Positions 42,451 to 52,398 of a DNA stretch of 64,000 nt are shown here, in pieces; the first letter of the stretch is position 1, and the number at the start of each line of letters is the position of its first letter. Where the stretch lies: positions 372,001 to 436,000 of the forward strand of contig NZ_CP059449.1 of the NCBI RefSeq assembly GCF_022023855.1. The letters are read 5' to 3'. The translations under genes and the position numbers were made by a program. Source of the stretch: Azospirillum brasilense. GTDB lineage: Bacteria > Pseudomonadota > Alphaproteobacteria > Azospirillales > Azospirillaceae. The notes beneath the pieces are model-generated. The model worked only from the letters and a program-made list of their open reading frames with translations. It was not told the origin of the DNA and ran no database searches.

Positions 42451-44379
42451 ATGGCCAGCGTCGCCGAAGCCCTGAACCTCGCGCTCGACCATCATCTGTC
42501 CGGGCGGCTGGAGGAGGCGCGGCTGCTCTACGGCCGCATTCTGGAGGTGGACCCGGACAACCCCCACGCCCTGCATTTCGCCGGGCTTCTGGCGGCCCAG
42601 ACCGGCGCGGTGGCGGACGGGGTGGCGATGATCGGCAAGGCGGCGACCCTCCTGCCGCTCGCCGCCGACATTCACGGCAATCTCGGCAAGGCGCTGATGG
42701 CGCTGGGCACGCCGGACGGAGCGGCGCAGGCCGCCGCCGTCTTCCGCAGCGTCCTTGCCCTGCAACCCGACGGCGCCGGTGACTGGTTCGCCCTGGGCGG
42801 CGCCCTGATCGAGTCCGGCGACGGTGCCGCCGCCCACCGCGCCCTGACCCGCGCCCTGACGGCCAGCGCCGCCACCGACAGCGAGCCGCTGGCCGAGGCG
42901 TTCGAGCGGGCCGGCCTGCTGCTCTACGCCGTCGCCGACTGGGCAAGCGCCACCGACGCCTTCCGCAAGGCGCGTAACCTCGCCTCGCAGCGCGCCGAGG
43001 CGCACCGCATGCTTGGCGCCGCGCTGGCCCAGACGGGCGACCCGGAGGGCGCCGTGGAGGCGCTGGACGCGGCGCTGCGGCTCGACCCTACCCTGGCCGA
43101 GGCGCAGACCAACCTCGTCCATCTCCTGGTCACGCTGGGTCGTTTCGACGAGGCGGAACGGGCCGGGCGCCGGGCGGTGGTCCTGGACCCCGGCAACGCC
43201 GACGCCTACGGCAACATGGTGCCGCTGCTGGAGCAGACCGTCCGTGTCGCGGAGGCGCTGCGCCAGTGCGGGCGCGCGGCGCGCATCGCCCCGGACCGCG
43301 CGTCCTTCCACCGCAACCGCCTGTCCCTGCTGCTGCACGAGGGCCGCCGCGACGAGGCCGTCGCCGCCGGGCGGGAGGCCATCCGGCTCGCTCCCGCCGA
43401 CGCCGAGGCCCATCTGGCGCTCGCCGTCGCCCTGCTCGCCTCCGGGCAAATGCGCGAGGGGTGGGAGGAGTTCGAGTGGCGGTGGGAAACCCGGCAACTC
43501 GACCCCGTGCACCGCAGCTTCCCCCAGCCGCAATGGACGGGAGCAGAGGATGTGGCGGGTCGGACCATCCTGCTCTACGCCGAACAGGGACTCGGTGACA
43601 CCTTGCAGTTCATCCGTTACGCGCCGCTGCTGGCCGGGCGGGGCGCGCGGGTGGTCGTTGGCTGCTCCCCCGCCTTGGTCCGGCTGATGGAGCGGGTGGA
43701 CGGCGTGTCCGCCGCCATCGCCTGGGGCGGGGAGCTTCCCGCCTTCGACCTGCACATCCCGATGATGAGCCTGCCCCGCGCCTTCGGGACCGATCTGGAC
43801 AGCATCCCGGCCGCGGTACCCTATCTGCGCGCCGATCCCGCCGACGTCGCCGTGTGGCGCGAGCGCCTTCCGGTGGAGAATGGGCGTCCGCGCGTCGGGC
43901 TGGTCTGGGCGGGGTCGCCGCGCACGGTGCGCGGGGTGGCGAGCCCGATCGACCGGCGGCGCAGCCTGCCGCTCGCCGCCCTGGCCCCCCTGGCCGATGT
44001 GCCGGGGGTGCGCTTCGTCAGCCTGCAGATGGGGCCGGGCGCGGCGCAGCTGGCCGAGGCTCCGGCGAGCATGGACATCGAGGACCCCATGGGCGGCGTC
44101 CGCGACTTCGCCGACACGGCGGCGCTGGCCAAGACGCTGGACCTCGTCATCACGGTGGACACCTCCGTCTGCCACCTCGCGGGCGGGCTGGGACGGCCGA
44201 CCTGGACGCTGTCGCGCGCCGATGCCTGCTGGCGCTGGCTGGGCAACCGGGAGGCCAACCCCTGGTACCCGACCATGCGCGTGTTCGGCCAGGACCGTTC
44301 CGGCGACTGGTCCGGCGTGGTCGCCCGCCTGCGCGCGGCGTTAACGGATTTCGTGGCGGCGCACGGTCGCGCCACTTAA
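42451..44379 (+). CDS. TPR protein with glycosyltransferase-like C terminus
   Basis: A 642-aa soluble protein. Residues 1-340 are TPR-type helical repeats (for example LEEARLLYGRILEVDPDN and FDEAERAGRRAVVLDPGN). After GWEEFEWRWE (about 343) comes a GT-like part with ILLYAEQGLGDTLQFIRYAPLL (two pieces, about 370-391), RVGLVWAGSP and LVITVDTSVCHLAGGLGRP, resembling the ADP-heptose/GT9-type and the OGT-like family found with TPR domains. The motif VDT-x-x-x-H-x-A-G is typical of GT9. Its acceptor is unknown. It directly follows hisS. Confidence 0.8.
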   Translation: MASVAEALNLALDHHLSGRLEEARLLYGRILEVDPDNPHALHFAGLLAAQTGAVADGVAMIGKAATLLPLAADIHGNLGKALMALGTPDGAAQAAAVFRSVLALQPDGAGDWFALGGALIESGDGAAAHRALTRALTASAATDSEPLAEAFERAGLLLYAVADWASATDAFRKARNLASQRAEAHRMLGAALAQTGDPEGAVEALDAALRLDPTLAEAQTNLVHLLVTLGRFDEAERAGRRAVVLDPGNADAYGNMVPLLEQTVRVAEALRQCGRAARIAPDRASFHRNRLSLLLHEGRRDEAVAAGREAIRLAPADAEAHLALAVALLASGQMREGWEEFEWRWETRQLDPVHRSFPQPQWTGAEDVAGRTILLYAEQGLGDTLQFIRYAPLLAGRGARVVVGCSPALVRLMERVDGVSAAIAWGGELPAFDLHIPMMSLPRAFGTDLDSIPAAVPYLRADPADVAVWRERLPVENGRPRVGLVWAGSPRTVRGVASPIDRRRSLPLAALAPLADVPGVRFVSLQMGPGAAQLAEAPASMDIEDPMGGVRDFADTAALAKTLDLVITVDTSVCHLAGGLGRPTWTLSRADACWRWLGNREANPWYPTMRVFGQDRSGDWSGVVARLRAALTDFVAAHGRAT

Positions 44380-44596
44380 CCACACAACGGTTGCGTGCAT
44401 TCGTGGCACCGAAGCAACGGTCCGCTACGATTTTGAGTTACACCGATTTCGGGGCGGACTCGCACACTCGAAGGGCGAGGGATTACACCGGTTGTTAACC
44501 AAGGCGCCTCTACATTCCGGCCATATCGTTCGGCCAGTTTGCCGAGCATTTTAACCAATTCGCGGGCGTCCCCCGCGGTCATGGCTGGAGCCGGAC

Positions 44597-47500
44597 ATGA
44601 CACGGTTGTGGGTGCGACGCGCGATCTGGGGTGTGACGCTGGCGGCGACGCTGGGCGGCGGCGCCCTTCTGGCGCAGGAGGAAATGCGCACGTCGCGGTT
44701 GCAGGCCCGCCTGCTCGCCGGCTACGCCAAGGACATGACCTACACGCTGAGCGAGGGGCCTAACCCCGCCGCGCGCCACCCCACCCAGGGTCCCTACAAC
44801 GAGCGGATGGGCTATGTCGGGCTGCCCGGCTATCTGCGCTCGCTGACCTCGGATATGTACGCGGTGGAGATGCAGGCGCATCTGTCGCCGACGCTCGACC
44901 AGTTCATGGCCGCCGGCGGCTTCCCGATCTACCACGAGAAGACGCGCGCCGGCCTGACCCTGCTGGACCGCAACGGCACCGCGCTGTTCTCCGCCCGCTA
45001 CCCGGAGCGGGTCTTCGCCAAGTTCGAGGACGTGCCGCCGCTGGTCGCCGCCACGCTTCTGTTCATCGAGAACCGCGAGCTGCTGAACACCGACGAGCCG
45101 CGCCGCAACCCCGCCGTGGAGTGGGACCGCTTCGCCGGCGCCGTGGCGATGCTGCCGGTGCAGTGGGTCAAGCCCGGCCAGCGCTCTCCCGGCGGCTCGA
45201 CCCTGGCGACGCAGATCGAGAAGTACCGTCACTCTCCCGATGGCCAGACCAACGGTGCCACGGAGAAGCTGCGCCAGATGATCTCGGCCAGCACCCGCGC
45301 CTATCTGGACGGCGAGGACACCGGCGCCCACCGCCGCCGCATCCTGATCGACTATCTGAACTCCACACCGCTGACCGGGCGTCCCGGCTTCGGCGAGGTG
45401 AACGGGCTGGGCGACGGGCTGTGGGCTTGGTTCGGCACCGACCTCGCCATCGCCGAGAAGGTGCTGTCGGAGGAGCCCGCCGACGCCCGCGCCCTGCAGC
45501 TGAAGGCGCTGGCCTACAAGCAGGTGCTGAGCCTTCTGCTCGCCCAGCGCCGCCCCTCCTATTACCTGATCCAGGACCGTCCGGCGCTGGAGCGGCTGGC
45601 CGACAGCCATCTGCGCGTTCTGCACGGCGCGGGCGTGATCGACACCACGCTGCGCGACGCCGCCCTCGGCCTGACGCTGAAGTTCCGCGAGGACCCGCCG
45701 CAGGCCCAGACCGCCAATTTCGTGGAGCAGAAGGCCCCCAACGCCATCCGCGCCCGGCTTCTCTCCATGCTCGGCGTGTCCAGCCTCTACCAGCTCGACC
45801 GAATCGACCTGACCGCCGAATCGACGCTCGACGCCCCGGCGCAGCAGCGGGTGGTCGAGGTGCTGGCGAAGCTGGGCGACCCGGCCTTCGCCGCGCAGAT
45901 GGGGCTGACCGGCGAACGGCTGCTCGACACCAAGGGCAGCGACCTGTCCAAGATCATCTACTCGGTCACGCTGTACGAGCGCGGGCCGGACGCCAACTAC
46001 CTGCGCGTCCAGGCCGACAACCTCGACCAGCCGCTGGACATCAACGAGGGCGCCAAGCTCGACCTCGGCTCCACGGCGAAGCTGCGCACGCTGGCAACCT
46101 ATCTGGAGATCGTGGCGGAGCTGCACACCCGCTACGCCCATCTGCCCAAGGACTTCCTCGCCGACGTGGAGGAGGAGGCGTCCGACAACCTGACGCGCTG
46201 GGCCGCCAACTGGCTGTCGACCTCCGGCAACCGCGGATTGAGCGCCATGCTCGACGCCGCCATGGAGCGCCGCTATTCGGCGAACCCCGGCGAGGCCTTC
46301 TTCACCGGCGGCGGGCTGCACAGCTTCGTGAACTTCAACCCGCGGGATAATGGCAGCATCCTGAGCGTGACCGAGTCGCTGCGCAATTCGGTCAACCTGC
46401 CCTTCATCCGCATGATGCGCGACGTCGTGCAGTTCTATCTGTCCGAAGGCGGCGACGACAGCGCCGACATCCTGCACAACCCCGACCACCCCGCCCGCCA
46501 AGCCTATCTCGCCCGCTTCGCCGACAAGGAAGGCAGCGACTTCCTGAACCGCTTCTACAACAGCTACCGGAAGCACACGCCGGACGCGATGCTGAACATG
46601 CTAGCCGCCCGGTCGCGGCCGATGCCGCACCGCCTGTCGGTGATCTTCCGCACCGTGCGCCCGCAGGCCGGAGTGAAGGAGTTCGGCGCCTTCCTGCGCG
46701 CCCGCCTGCCCGACGCCAAGCTGGACGACGGGGACATCGCGTCGCTCTACGGCAAGTACGGGCCGGACAAGTTCCCGCTGAACGACCTCGGCTATCTGGC
46801 GCGCGTCCATCCGCTGGAGCTGTGGCTGGTCTCCTACCTGCAGAAGCGCCCCGACGCCAAGCGGCAGGAGGTGCTGGAGGCCAGCGTGCAGGAGCGCCAG
46901 GAAAGCTACCGCTGGCTGTTCAAGAAGGGCCAGTCGGCCCAGAACACCCGCATCCGCATCGGGCTGGAGGAGGAGGCGTTCCAGCGCATCACCGAGCAGT
47001 GGCGCAAGCTGGGCTACCCCTTCGAAACGCTCGTCCCGTCCTTCGCCACCGCCATCGGCAGCTCCGCCGACCGCCCGGCGGCCCTGGCCGAGCTGGTCGG
47101 CATCATCCAGAACGACGGGGTGCGCCAACCGACCGTGCGCGTGCGCAAGCTGCATTTCGCCGCCGGCACGCCCTACGAGGCCGTCGTCGGCCTGGGCGAG
47201 TTGCGCGGCCAGCGCGTGATGAAGGCGGAGGTCGCGGCCACCCTGCGCAAGGCGCTAATGGACGTGGCGCAGAACGGCACGGCCAAGCGCGTCTGGGGCT
47301 CCTTCAAGGACTCGGCGGGGGCGGTCATCCCGATCGGCGGCAAGACCGGCACGGGCGATCACCGGTTGGACCGCTACGGCCCCGGCGGACACCTGATCGA
47401 GTCGCGGGCGGTGAACCGGACGGCGACCTTCGCCTTCTACATCGGCGACCGCTTCTTCGGCACCATGACCGCCTTCGTCCACGGGCCGGAGGCCGACAAC

Positions 47501-47623
47501 TACCGCTTCACCAGCGCCCTGCCCGCCCAACTGCTGAAGAGCATCGCCCCGGCGCTGCAGCCCCTCATCGACCCCGGCGTGACCAAGACGGCCGACACCG
47601 GCAAGCCGCAGACGGGGCTGTGA
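44597..47623 (+). CDS. Divergent bifunctional penicillin-binding protein (GT51 + transpeptidase)
   Basis: A 1008-aa protein with one N-terminal membrane segment (about 8-26). The transglycosylase region (about 150-320) has a changed first motif (LFIENREL instead of EDRRF) and GGSTLATQIEK instead of GGSTITQQ. The transpeptidase has LGSTAKL (SxxK, Ser about 490), SVN in SLRNSVNLPF (SxN) and GGKTGTG (about 913). All three transpeptidase motifs are intact, so cross-linking activity is expected, while polymerase activity is uncertain. Preceded by a 217-bp gap with TTAACCA sequences but no gene; followed by a strong terminator. Confidence 0.87.
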   Translation: MTRLWVRRAIWGVTLAATLGGGALLAQEEMRTSRLQARLLAGYAKDMTYTLSEGPNPAARHPTQGPYNERMGYVGLPGYLRSLTSDMYAVEMQAHLSPTLDQFMAAGGFPIYHEKTRAGLTLLDRNGTALFSARYPERVFAKFEDVPPLVAATLLFIENRELLNTDEPRRNPAVEWDRFAGAVAMLPVQWVKPGQRSPGGSTLATQIEKYRHSPDGQTNGATEKLRQMISASTRAYLDGEDTGAHRRRILIDYLNSTPLTGRPGFGEVNGLGDGLWAWFGTDLAIAEKVLSEEPADARALQLKALAYKQVLSLLLAQRRPSYYLIQDRPALERLADSHLRVLHGAGVIDTTLRDAALGLTLKFREDPPQAQTANFVEQKAPNAIRARLLSMLGVSSLYQLDRIDLTAESTLDAPAQQRVVEVLAKLGDPAFAAQMGLTGERLLDTKGSDLSKIIYSVTLYERGPDANYLRVQADNLDQPLDINEGAKLDLGSTAKLRTLATYLEIVAELHTRYAHLPKDFLADVEEEASDNLTRWAANWLSTSGNRGLSAMLDAAMERRYSANPGEAFFTGGGLHSFVNFNPRDNGSILSVTESLRNSVNLPFIRMMRDVVQFYLSEGGDDSADILHNPDHPARQAYLARFADKEGSDFLNRFYNSYRKHTPDAMLNMLAARSRPMPHRLSVIFRTVRPQAGVKEFGAFLRARLPDAKLDDGDIASLYGKYGPDKFPLNDLGYLARVHPLELWLVSYLQKRPDAKRQEVLEASVQERQESYRWLFKKGQSAQNTRIRIGLEEEAFQRITEQWRKLGYPFETLVPSFATAIGSSADRPAALAELVGIIQNDGVRQPTVRVRKLHFAAGTPYEAVVGLGELRGQRVMKAEVAATLRKALMDVAQNGTAKRVWGSFKDSAGAVIPIGGKTGTGDHRLDRYGPGGHLIESRAVNRTATFAFYIGDRFFGTMTAFVHGPEADNYRFTSALPAQLLKSIAPALQPLIDPGVTKTADTGKPQTGL

Positions 47624-47653
47624 CCGGCGGGCCTAGGCCCACACCCGGAACTG

Positions 47654-47690
47654 AAAAGGCCCGCCCCGGGAAGCCGGAGCGGGCCTTTTT
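47654..47690. terminator. Bidirectional terminator after the PBP gene
   Basis: AAAA-GGCCCGC (47654-47664), a 14-base loop, then GCGGGCC-TTTTT (47679-47690). With A-run and T-run on both sides it can serve both the PBP gene and the convergent 85-aa gene. Confidence 0.85.
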
Positions 47691-47722
47691 GATGAACCGG
47701 GGAGCAGACGGCCGGGCGCGCC

Positions 47723-47980
47723 TTACGCCAGGGCGTGCTCCTGCGCGGTGGAAACGGCAGCCGGGAGGGAGGCCAGCAGCAATTCCAGCTCCGCCGCGGC
47801 GACGTTCAGCGGCAGGCTGGGACGGCAACCGCGCAGCGTCTCCAGCGCCCGGTCGAAGGCGCTTTCATGATCGCCCTGATCCAGATCGCTCTCATCCAGC
47901 GCCGCCAGATAGGCGTGCGCGACGGTGGCGGTCTCCTCCGGTGTCAGATCATCAACCTGCAAGGACGTGTTTGGGAGCAT
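47723..47980 (-). CDS. Small acidic hypothetical protein
   Basis: 85 aa from the ATG at 47980 (GGGAA upstream; an earlier start at 48019 is less likely). Acidic and helical, with LTPEETATVAHAYLAALDES and LNVAAAELELLLASLP; no export signal or known family. It stands alone between the PBP gene (convergent) and bfr (same strand, separated by a terminator). Confidence 0.6.
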   Translation of the reverse strand: MLPNTSLQVDDLTPEETATVAHAYLAALDESDLDQGDHESAFDRALETLRGCRPSLPLNVAAAELELLLASLPAAVSTAQEHALA

Positions 47981-48073
47981 GATGGCGGTTCCCGTACAAA
48001 CAGAAGCGGAAACCAGCAAGCTACGAGAACATGGTTAACAAGGCGTTGCCGGACCGGCGCCACGGCCCTGCGC

Positions 48074-48104
48074 AAAAGGGGGCGCAGCCTGCAGCCACGC
48101 CCCC
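48074..48104 (-). terminator. bfr terminator
   Basis: On the minus strand GGGGGCG pairs with CGCCCCC across a 13-base loop and is followed by TTTT, 31 bases beyond the bfr stop. Confidence 0.85.
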
Positions 48105-48134
48105 TCCGACCGGTCCCGAGCGGCTTCGAGCTGA

Positions 48135-48611
48135 TCAGCTCTCGCCGTAAATCTGCTCCTGCTGGTAGGCGACGATGCCCACGCGCTGGATCAGATCGAG
48201 CTGCGTCTCGATCCAGTCGATGTGTTCTTCGGTATCATCGAGCAGTTCGGTGAGCTGCGCGCGGGTCTCATAGTCACGAACCTGCTCGCACAGGGTGATG
48301 GCGTCGATCAGATCGGTGCGGGCTTTGTGTTCCACCTTCAGATCGTTGCCGAGCATTTCCGGCACGTCCTCACCGATCATCAGCTTGCCCAGATCCTGAA
48401 GGTTGGGGAGACCTTCCAGGAACAGGATGCGCTCGATCATCTTGTCGGCGTGCTTCATCTCGTCGATGGATTCTTCGTAGATCTTGTGCGCAATGCGCTT
48501 CAGGCCCCAGTTCTTCAGCATGCGGGCATGCAGGAAGTACTGGTTGATCGCCGTCAACTCGTTGGTCAGGATCTTGTTCAAATGGGTGATGACCTGCGGA
48601 TCGCCCTTCAC
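48135..48611 (-). CDS. bfr: Bacterioferritin
   Basis: 158 aa from a GTG start ([20 protein letters not shown]) preceded by AGGAGG at 8 bases. All ferroxidase ligands are present (Glu18, Glu51, His54, Glu94, Glu127, His130) and Met52 is the haem ligand. It forms 24-mer iron-storage cages. No bacterioferritin-associated ferredoxin is adjacent. The upstream 400 bp has a palindrome TCGCAATTGCGA (48743-48754) that could be a regulator site. Confidence 0.97.
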   Translation of the reverse strand: MKGDPQVITHLNKILTNELTAINQYFLHARMLKNWGLKRIAHKIYEESIDEMKHADKMIERILFLEGLPNLQDLGKLMIGEDVPEMLGNDLKVEHKARTDLIDAITLCEQVRDYETRAQLTELLDDTEEHIDWIETQLDLIQRVGIVAYQQEQIYGES

Positions 48612-49020
48612 GTCCTGCCTCCTGCGGTTCGTTTGTCGATTAGCGACGTTTCTGGAATGACCATGCCCCATTTGTGGAGCCTTGGCAACCGGCTGGACGG
48701 CAGTCGACCAAATAAATTCTCCGCACCGCAACAAACCAGCCATCGCAATTGCGAGTGAATATCAAAAATGACTTCAGAGAGGCAGGGCGATGCACTTGAA
48801 GTCACAAAAACTGATGAAGCCTGCTGACCGTTATATTTCGCCTTTCCGCAACCACGATTCACATTTTCTTGTAATTTTTAAGTTCCGAATGCCGCCTCTA
48901 CAATGCCCATGAAGAACAGCAAGGCTCACGGGAACCTGACGCGGGCCAGCCACCAGTCTGCCACCGGTTGGACCCGCGCCCTTGGGCGCGAGATCCCGAA
49001 CATCGTCATCGTTGGATTTG
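48612..49020. promoter_or_regulatory. Intergenic region upstream of bfr with 12-bp palindrome
   Basis: A 409-bp region between bfr and tRNA-Leu, with an A/T-rich part (48765-48900) unlike its surroundings and the perfect palindrome TCGCAATTGCGA at 48743-48754, 132 bases ahead of the bfr start. No gene is seen. A role in iron-dependent control of bfr is possible but the motif matches neither the Irr nor the RirA consensus that I know. Confidence 0.4.
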
Positions 49021-49104
49021 TGGTGCGGGCGGCGGGACTCGAACCCGCATGCCGTTGGCGAAGGATTTTAAGTCCTTTGCGTCTACCGATTCCGCCACGC
49101 CCGC
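49021..49104 (-). tRNA. tRNA-Leu (UAA)
   Basis: Read on the minus strand: acceptor GCGGGCG pairs with CGCCCGC, then A73 and an encoded CCA (49021-49023). The D arm is TGGCGGAATCGGTAGACGC, the anticodon arm AAGGA-CTTAAAA-TCCTT gives anticodon UAA, a short variable arm GCCAACGGC follows, and the T arm contains GGTTCGAGTCC. 84 nt including CCA. It reads UUA/UUG, rare codons in such a GC-rich genome. Confidence 0.97.
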
Positions 49105-49285
49105 GCACCGTCGCGGACCGGCTCGGAGAACGGGTTGCCCCCGCCCGCCGGAGTTGCATATCATTGTATGCAGCCCACCGTTCCGCTGGATTGACTTAGA
49201 CAATCCGCGGGCGTTTGGTCAAGGATTGAGCGCGTTTAAAGCGTCGGACACGCAAAAATCCCCGCAACCCTGGCGTTCAAGGGAG

Positions 49286-49459
49286 ATGAGTTTGGAATCG
49301 ATCAACTGGTTGGCTGTGGTGAGCGTGCTGATGGTCGCCGTGCTGGTCGTCCCGGCGGCCCTGCGGCGCAACCGCAACACTTGGCTGCCCTACGCAGCGA
49401 TCTGGGTCGCCGCCATCGTGGTGCTGGTCTGGGCATACGACAGCTTCGGGCCGTTCTGA
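49286..49459 (+). CDS. Small membrane protein (57 aa)
   Basis: 57 aa with two membrane segments (about residues 7-24 and 34-51) separated by a basic loop (ALRRNRN), ending YDSFGPF. AAGGGAG stands just ahead of the ATG, slightly close. No family is recognised. Confidence 0.65.
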   Translation: MSLESINWLAVVSVLMVAVLVVPAALRRNRNTWLPYAAIWVAAIVVLVWAYDSFGPF

Positions 49460-49496
49460 TCGGCTCCGGGTCCGGGCCGCCGTCGCCCAGCGCCGG

Positions 49497-49757
49497 TCAG
49501 GGCCGCGTGTCCTCGTTCAGGGTCATGATACCGATGCCCATCGCCACGCTGCCGAAGGTGAGGATGAGGCTGGCATACAGCATGATCGCGGCAATAATGC
49601 CATGATCGCTGTTTCCCATCAGAGTCGCCAGATTGGCGACGTCAAGAACCAAAAGCCCCGTTGCCAGAACAACAGCCCCGGCCACGCCGGATGCCAGATG
49701 TTTCAGCAAGAACAGGATCGCCGCTTTTTCGAAGGGTTTCATGGCACGACTTTTCAT
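49497..49757 (-). CDS. Small membrane protein (86 aa)
   Basis: About 86 aa; GTG 49766, ATG 49757 and ATG 49742 are all in frame and the true start is uncertain. Two hydrophobic segments (about residues 20-40 and 55-75) suggest a small integral membrane protein of unknown function. It converges on the 57-aa membrane protein gene. Confidence 0.55.
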   Translation of the reverse strand: MKSRAMKPFEKAAILFLLKHLASGVAGAVVLATGLLVLDVANLATLMGNSDHGIIAAIMLYASLILTFGSVAMGIGIMTLNEDTRP

Positions 49758-49842
49758 GACCGTCACTTCATAACCCTCAACATAGAATTACCCACAGCGG
49801 CGACAATATGACCAAGGACGGCTTGGCGTCGTAGGGGTCTCT

Positions 49843-50619
49843 CTAGCCTTTGGTCCCCACTGTGACGTTCGGCGTACCGCCCAAGCGCAGGACGATGCCC
49901 GCCAACTCCTCCGTGGCCGCCACCACGCGGGTCTCGTCGGTGCCGCGCAGCACGAGGCTGACGCCGAAGAAGCCGTTGCGGAAATAGGGATAGCTGCCGA
50001 TCTCCAGGTCGGCGTAGCGATCCTGCAGGCCGCCGAGGTCCGCGGCGATCTGCCCCTCGGCCAGTTCGCAGGCCACCGTGCGGGCGTGCAGGTCCGGCCC
50101 GCCCTCCAGCTGCGGCAGCACGCCGTCGAGCATCGCCTGCATGATGTTGGGCACGCCGGCCATGACGAAAACGTTGCCGATGCGGAAGCCCGGCGCGGCG
50201 CTGATCGGGTTGTCGATCAACGACGCCCCCGCCGGGATGTTGGCCATGCGCAGCCGCGCCTCGTTCAGCTTCGACGGGTCGCCGTAATGGCGCTCCAGCC
50301 GGACCACGGCCTCGGCGTTGCGCTCCAATGGCACGCCGAAGGCCTTGGCGACGCAGGCCGAGGTGATGTCGTCGTGGGTCGGCCCGATGCCGCCCGTGGT
50401 GAAGACGTAGCCGTAGCGGCCGCGCAGGGCGTCCAGAGCCGCGATGATCTCCTCCTCCACGTCAGGGACGACGCGCGCCTCGCGCAGACGGACGCCGATG
50501 CCGGCCAGCTTTTCCGCGATGTGCGGCAGGTTGGCGTCCTTGGTGCGGCCCGACAGGATCTCGTTGCCGATGACGAGGACGGCGGCGGTCGGGTTCGGCG
50601 AGGCAGGGGACGTGGACAT
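49843..50619 (-). CDS. CinA-like molybdopterin-binding-domain protein
   Basis: 258 aa from the ATG at 50619. It is the MoCF/MogA-type N-terminal domain of Cin[19 protein letters not shown], then [21 protein letters not shown] and [10 protein letters not shown]. There is no C-terminal nicotinamide-nucleotide amidase (PncC) domain, so it is the short form often annotated as competence/damage-inducible protein A. Function is not settled. It is divergent from sfsA across 91 bp. Confidence 0.9.
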   Translation of the reverse strand: MSTSPASPNPTAAVLVIGNEILSGRTKDANLPHIAEKLAGIGVRLREARVVPDVEEEIIAALDALRGRYGYVFTTGGIGPTHDDITSACVAKAFGVPLERNAEAVVRLERHYGDPSKLNEARLRMANIPAGASLIDNPISAAPGFRIGNVFVMAGVPNIMQAMLDGVLPQLEGGPDLHARTVACELAEGQIAADLGGLQDRYADLEIGSYPYFRNGFFGVSLVLRGTDETRVVAATEELAGIVLRLGGTPNVTVGTKG

Positions 50620-50710
50620 GCGGAGTCGGCTCCGTTCTCGGTTGAGGCGGGGATGGCGGGACCGGCGGGCTTGCCGGATGGCGGGGGTGCGCTTTAACCT
50701 GGGGCCCAAG

Positions 50711-51454
50711 ATGCGCTTCCCCACCCCCCTCCTGCAAGGCCGCCTCGTCCGCCGCTACAAGCGGTTTCTCGCCGACGTGGAGCTCGACGGCGCCCTGGTC
50801 ACCGCCCATGTTCCGAACTCGGGCAGCATGATCGGAGTGGACGCCCCCGGCTCCGCCGTCTGGCTGTCACGCTCGGACAACCCCAAGCGCAAGCTCGCCC
50901 ATACGCTGGAGCTGGTCGAGGCGCTGGACGATCCGGACGCCCCCTGCCTCGTCGGCGTCAACACGTCGCATCCCAACGGGCTGGTCGCCGCCGCCATCGC
51001 CGCCGGCACCATCCCGGAGCTGGCCGGCTACGCCCGGCTGCGCCGCGAGGTGAAGTACGGGCGCAATTCCCGCATCGACATCCTGCTGGAGGACGAGGTC
51101 CGCCCGCCCGCCTATGTCGAGGTCAAGAATGTGCATCTGCGCCGCCCCACGCGGGGCGACGGGCAGGCCGCGGAGTTCCCGGACTGCGTGACCGCCCGCG
51201 GGGCCAAGCATCTGGTGGAGATGGCCGAGATGGTCCGCCAGGGCGCGCGGGCGGTCATGGTCTACCTTGTGCAGCGCGCCGACTGCGCTTACTTCCGAGT
51301 CGCCGCCGACATCGACCCCGCCTACGCCGCCGGATTGCGCCTCGCGCTCGAATCGGGGGTGGAAGCCGTGTGCTGGTCCTGTAGGATCACCCCGGAGTCG
51401 ATCACGCTGGAGCGGCCTTTGCCGATCCTGCTTGGGCCGATCCGCACGGATTGA
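50711..51454 (+). CDS. sfsA: Sugar fermentation stimulation protein SfsA-type nuclease
   Basis: 247 aa. Characteristic segments are [13 protein letters not shown] near residue 35, [19 protein letters not shown] (nuclease-like core Glu-x-Lys) and [13 protein letters not shown]. SfsA binds DNA and has a PD-(D/E)XK-like fold; its physiological role is unclear. The ATG at 50711 gives the usual [19 protein letters not shown] start. It is followed by map after 71 bases. Confidence 0.95.
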   Translation: MRFPTPLLQGRLVRRYKRFLADVELDGALVTAHVPNSGSMIGVDAPGSAVWLSRSDNPKRKLAHTLELVEALDDPDAPCLVGVNTSHPNGLVAAAIAAGTIPELAGYARLRREVKYGRNSRIDILLEDEVRPPAYVEVKNVHLRRPTRGDGQAAEFPDCVTARGAKHLVEMAEMVRQGARAVMVYLVQRADCAYFRVAADIDPAYAAGLRLALESGVEAVCWSCRITPESITLERPLPILLGPIRTD

Positions 51455-51525
51455 CCGCGCTTTCTGTTCACCGCCGGGACTGCCGGCGCGTTTTCTTGGG
51501 ACCTGATCTGTAGGGGACGATTCTC

Positions 51526-52359
51526 TTGGACCACGACGACCTCGATTCCCATCGCATCCGGATTCATGGGCCGGAGGATTTCGAGGGCATGCGCAAGGCC
51601 GGACGGCTGGCCGCGGCCACGCTCGATTTCATCACGCCCTACGTCCAGCCGGGCGTCACCACCGGCGAGCTGGACCGGCTGCTGGAACAGCACATCCGCG
51701 ACCATGGCGGCGTCCCGGCCCCGCTCGGCTACCGCGGCTTTCCGAAGGCCAACTGCATCTCCGTCAACCATGTCGTCTGCCACGGCATTCCCGGCGACAA
51801 GCGGCTGCAGAACGGCGACATCCTGAACATCGATGTCACCCCGATCCTGGACGGCTGGTACGGCGACAGCAGCCGCATGTATCTGTGCGGCGACGTCGGC
51901 GTGAAGGCGAAGAAGCTGGTGGACGTCACCTACGACGCGCTGATGATCGGCATTGCCCAGGTGAAGCCGGGCGCCACGCTGGGCGACGTCGGCCACGCCA
52001 TCCAGACCTTCGCGGAGGGCCACCGCTATTCGGTGGTCCGCGACTTCTGCGGCCACGGGCTGGGCCGCGTCTTCCACGAGCCGCCGTCGGTCCTGCATTT
52101 CGGCAACCCCGGCACCGGCGCCGTCCTGCGCGAGGGCATGATCTTCACCATCGAGCCGATGATCAACGCCGGCCGCTACGACGTGAAGATCCTCGGCGAC
52201 GGCTGGACCGCGGTGACCAAGGACAAGTCGCTGTCCGCCCAGTTCGAGCATTCCATCGGCGTGACCAAGGACGGCTGCGAGATCTTCACCCTGTCCCCCG
52301 CCGGCTTCCACAAGCCCCCCTACGCCGTCCCGGCCGAGGAAGCGACCGCCGCCGTATGA
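51526..52359 (+). CDS. map: Methionine aminopeptidase, type I, with TTG start
   Basis: 277 aa from a TTG at 51526, with AGGGGA upstream; no ATG gives a complete protein. The metal ligands and signature are NIDVTPILDGWYGDSSRMY (Asp, Asp), FCGHGLG (His), FTIEPM (Glu) and FEHSIGVT (Glu). It removes initiator Met in the cytoplasm. There is no N-terminal zinc extension. radC follows 72 bases later on the same strand. Confidence 0.97.
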   Translation: MDHDDLDSHRIRIHGPEDFEGMRKAGRLAAATLDFITPYVQPGVTTGELDRLLEQHIRDHGGVPAPLGYRGFPKANCISVNHVVCHGIPGDKRLQNGDILNIDVTPILDGWYGDSSRMYLCGDVGVKAKKLVDVTYDALMIGIAQVKPGATLGDVGHAIQTFAEGHRYSVVRDFCGHGLGRVFHEPPSVLHFGNPGTGAVLREGMIFTIEPMINAGRYDVKILGDGWTAVTKDKSLSAQFEHSIGVTKDGCEIFTLSPAGFHKPPYAVPAEEATAAV

Positions 52360-52398
52360 CATTCCCGCGGCTGTGATTTTCGCGCGGAAGAGGTATAG

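Noticed and set aside
44380..44596. CtrA-type TTAA-N7-TTAA site ahead of the PBP gene
   Set aside because: Two TTAACCA half-sites exist but not at the required spacing.
44579..46576. A 665-codon minus-strand frame across the PBP gene
   Set aside because: Shadow of the penicillin-binding protein with low-complexity Gln/Val/Arg/Gly composition.
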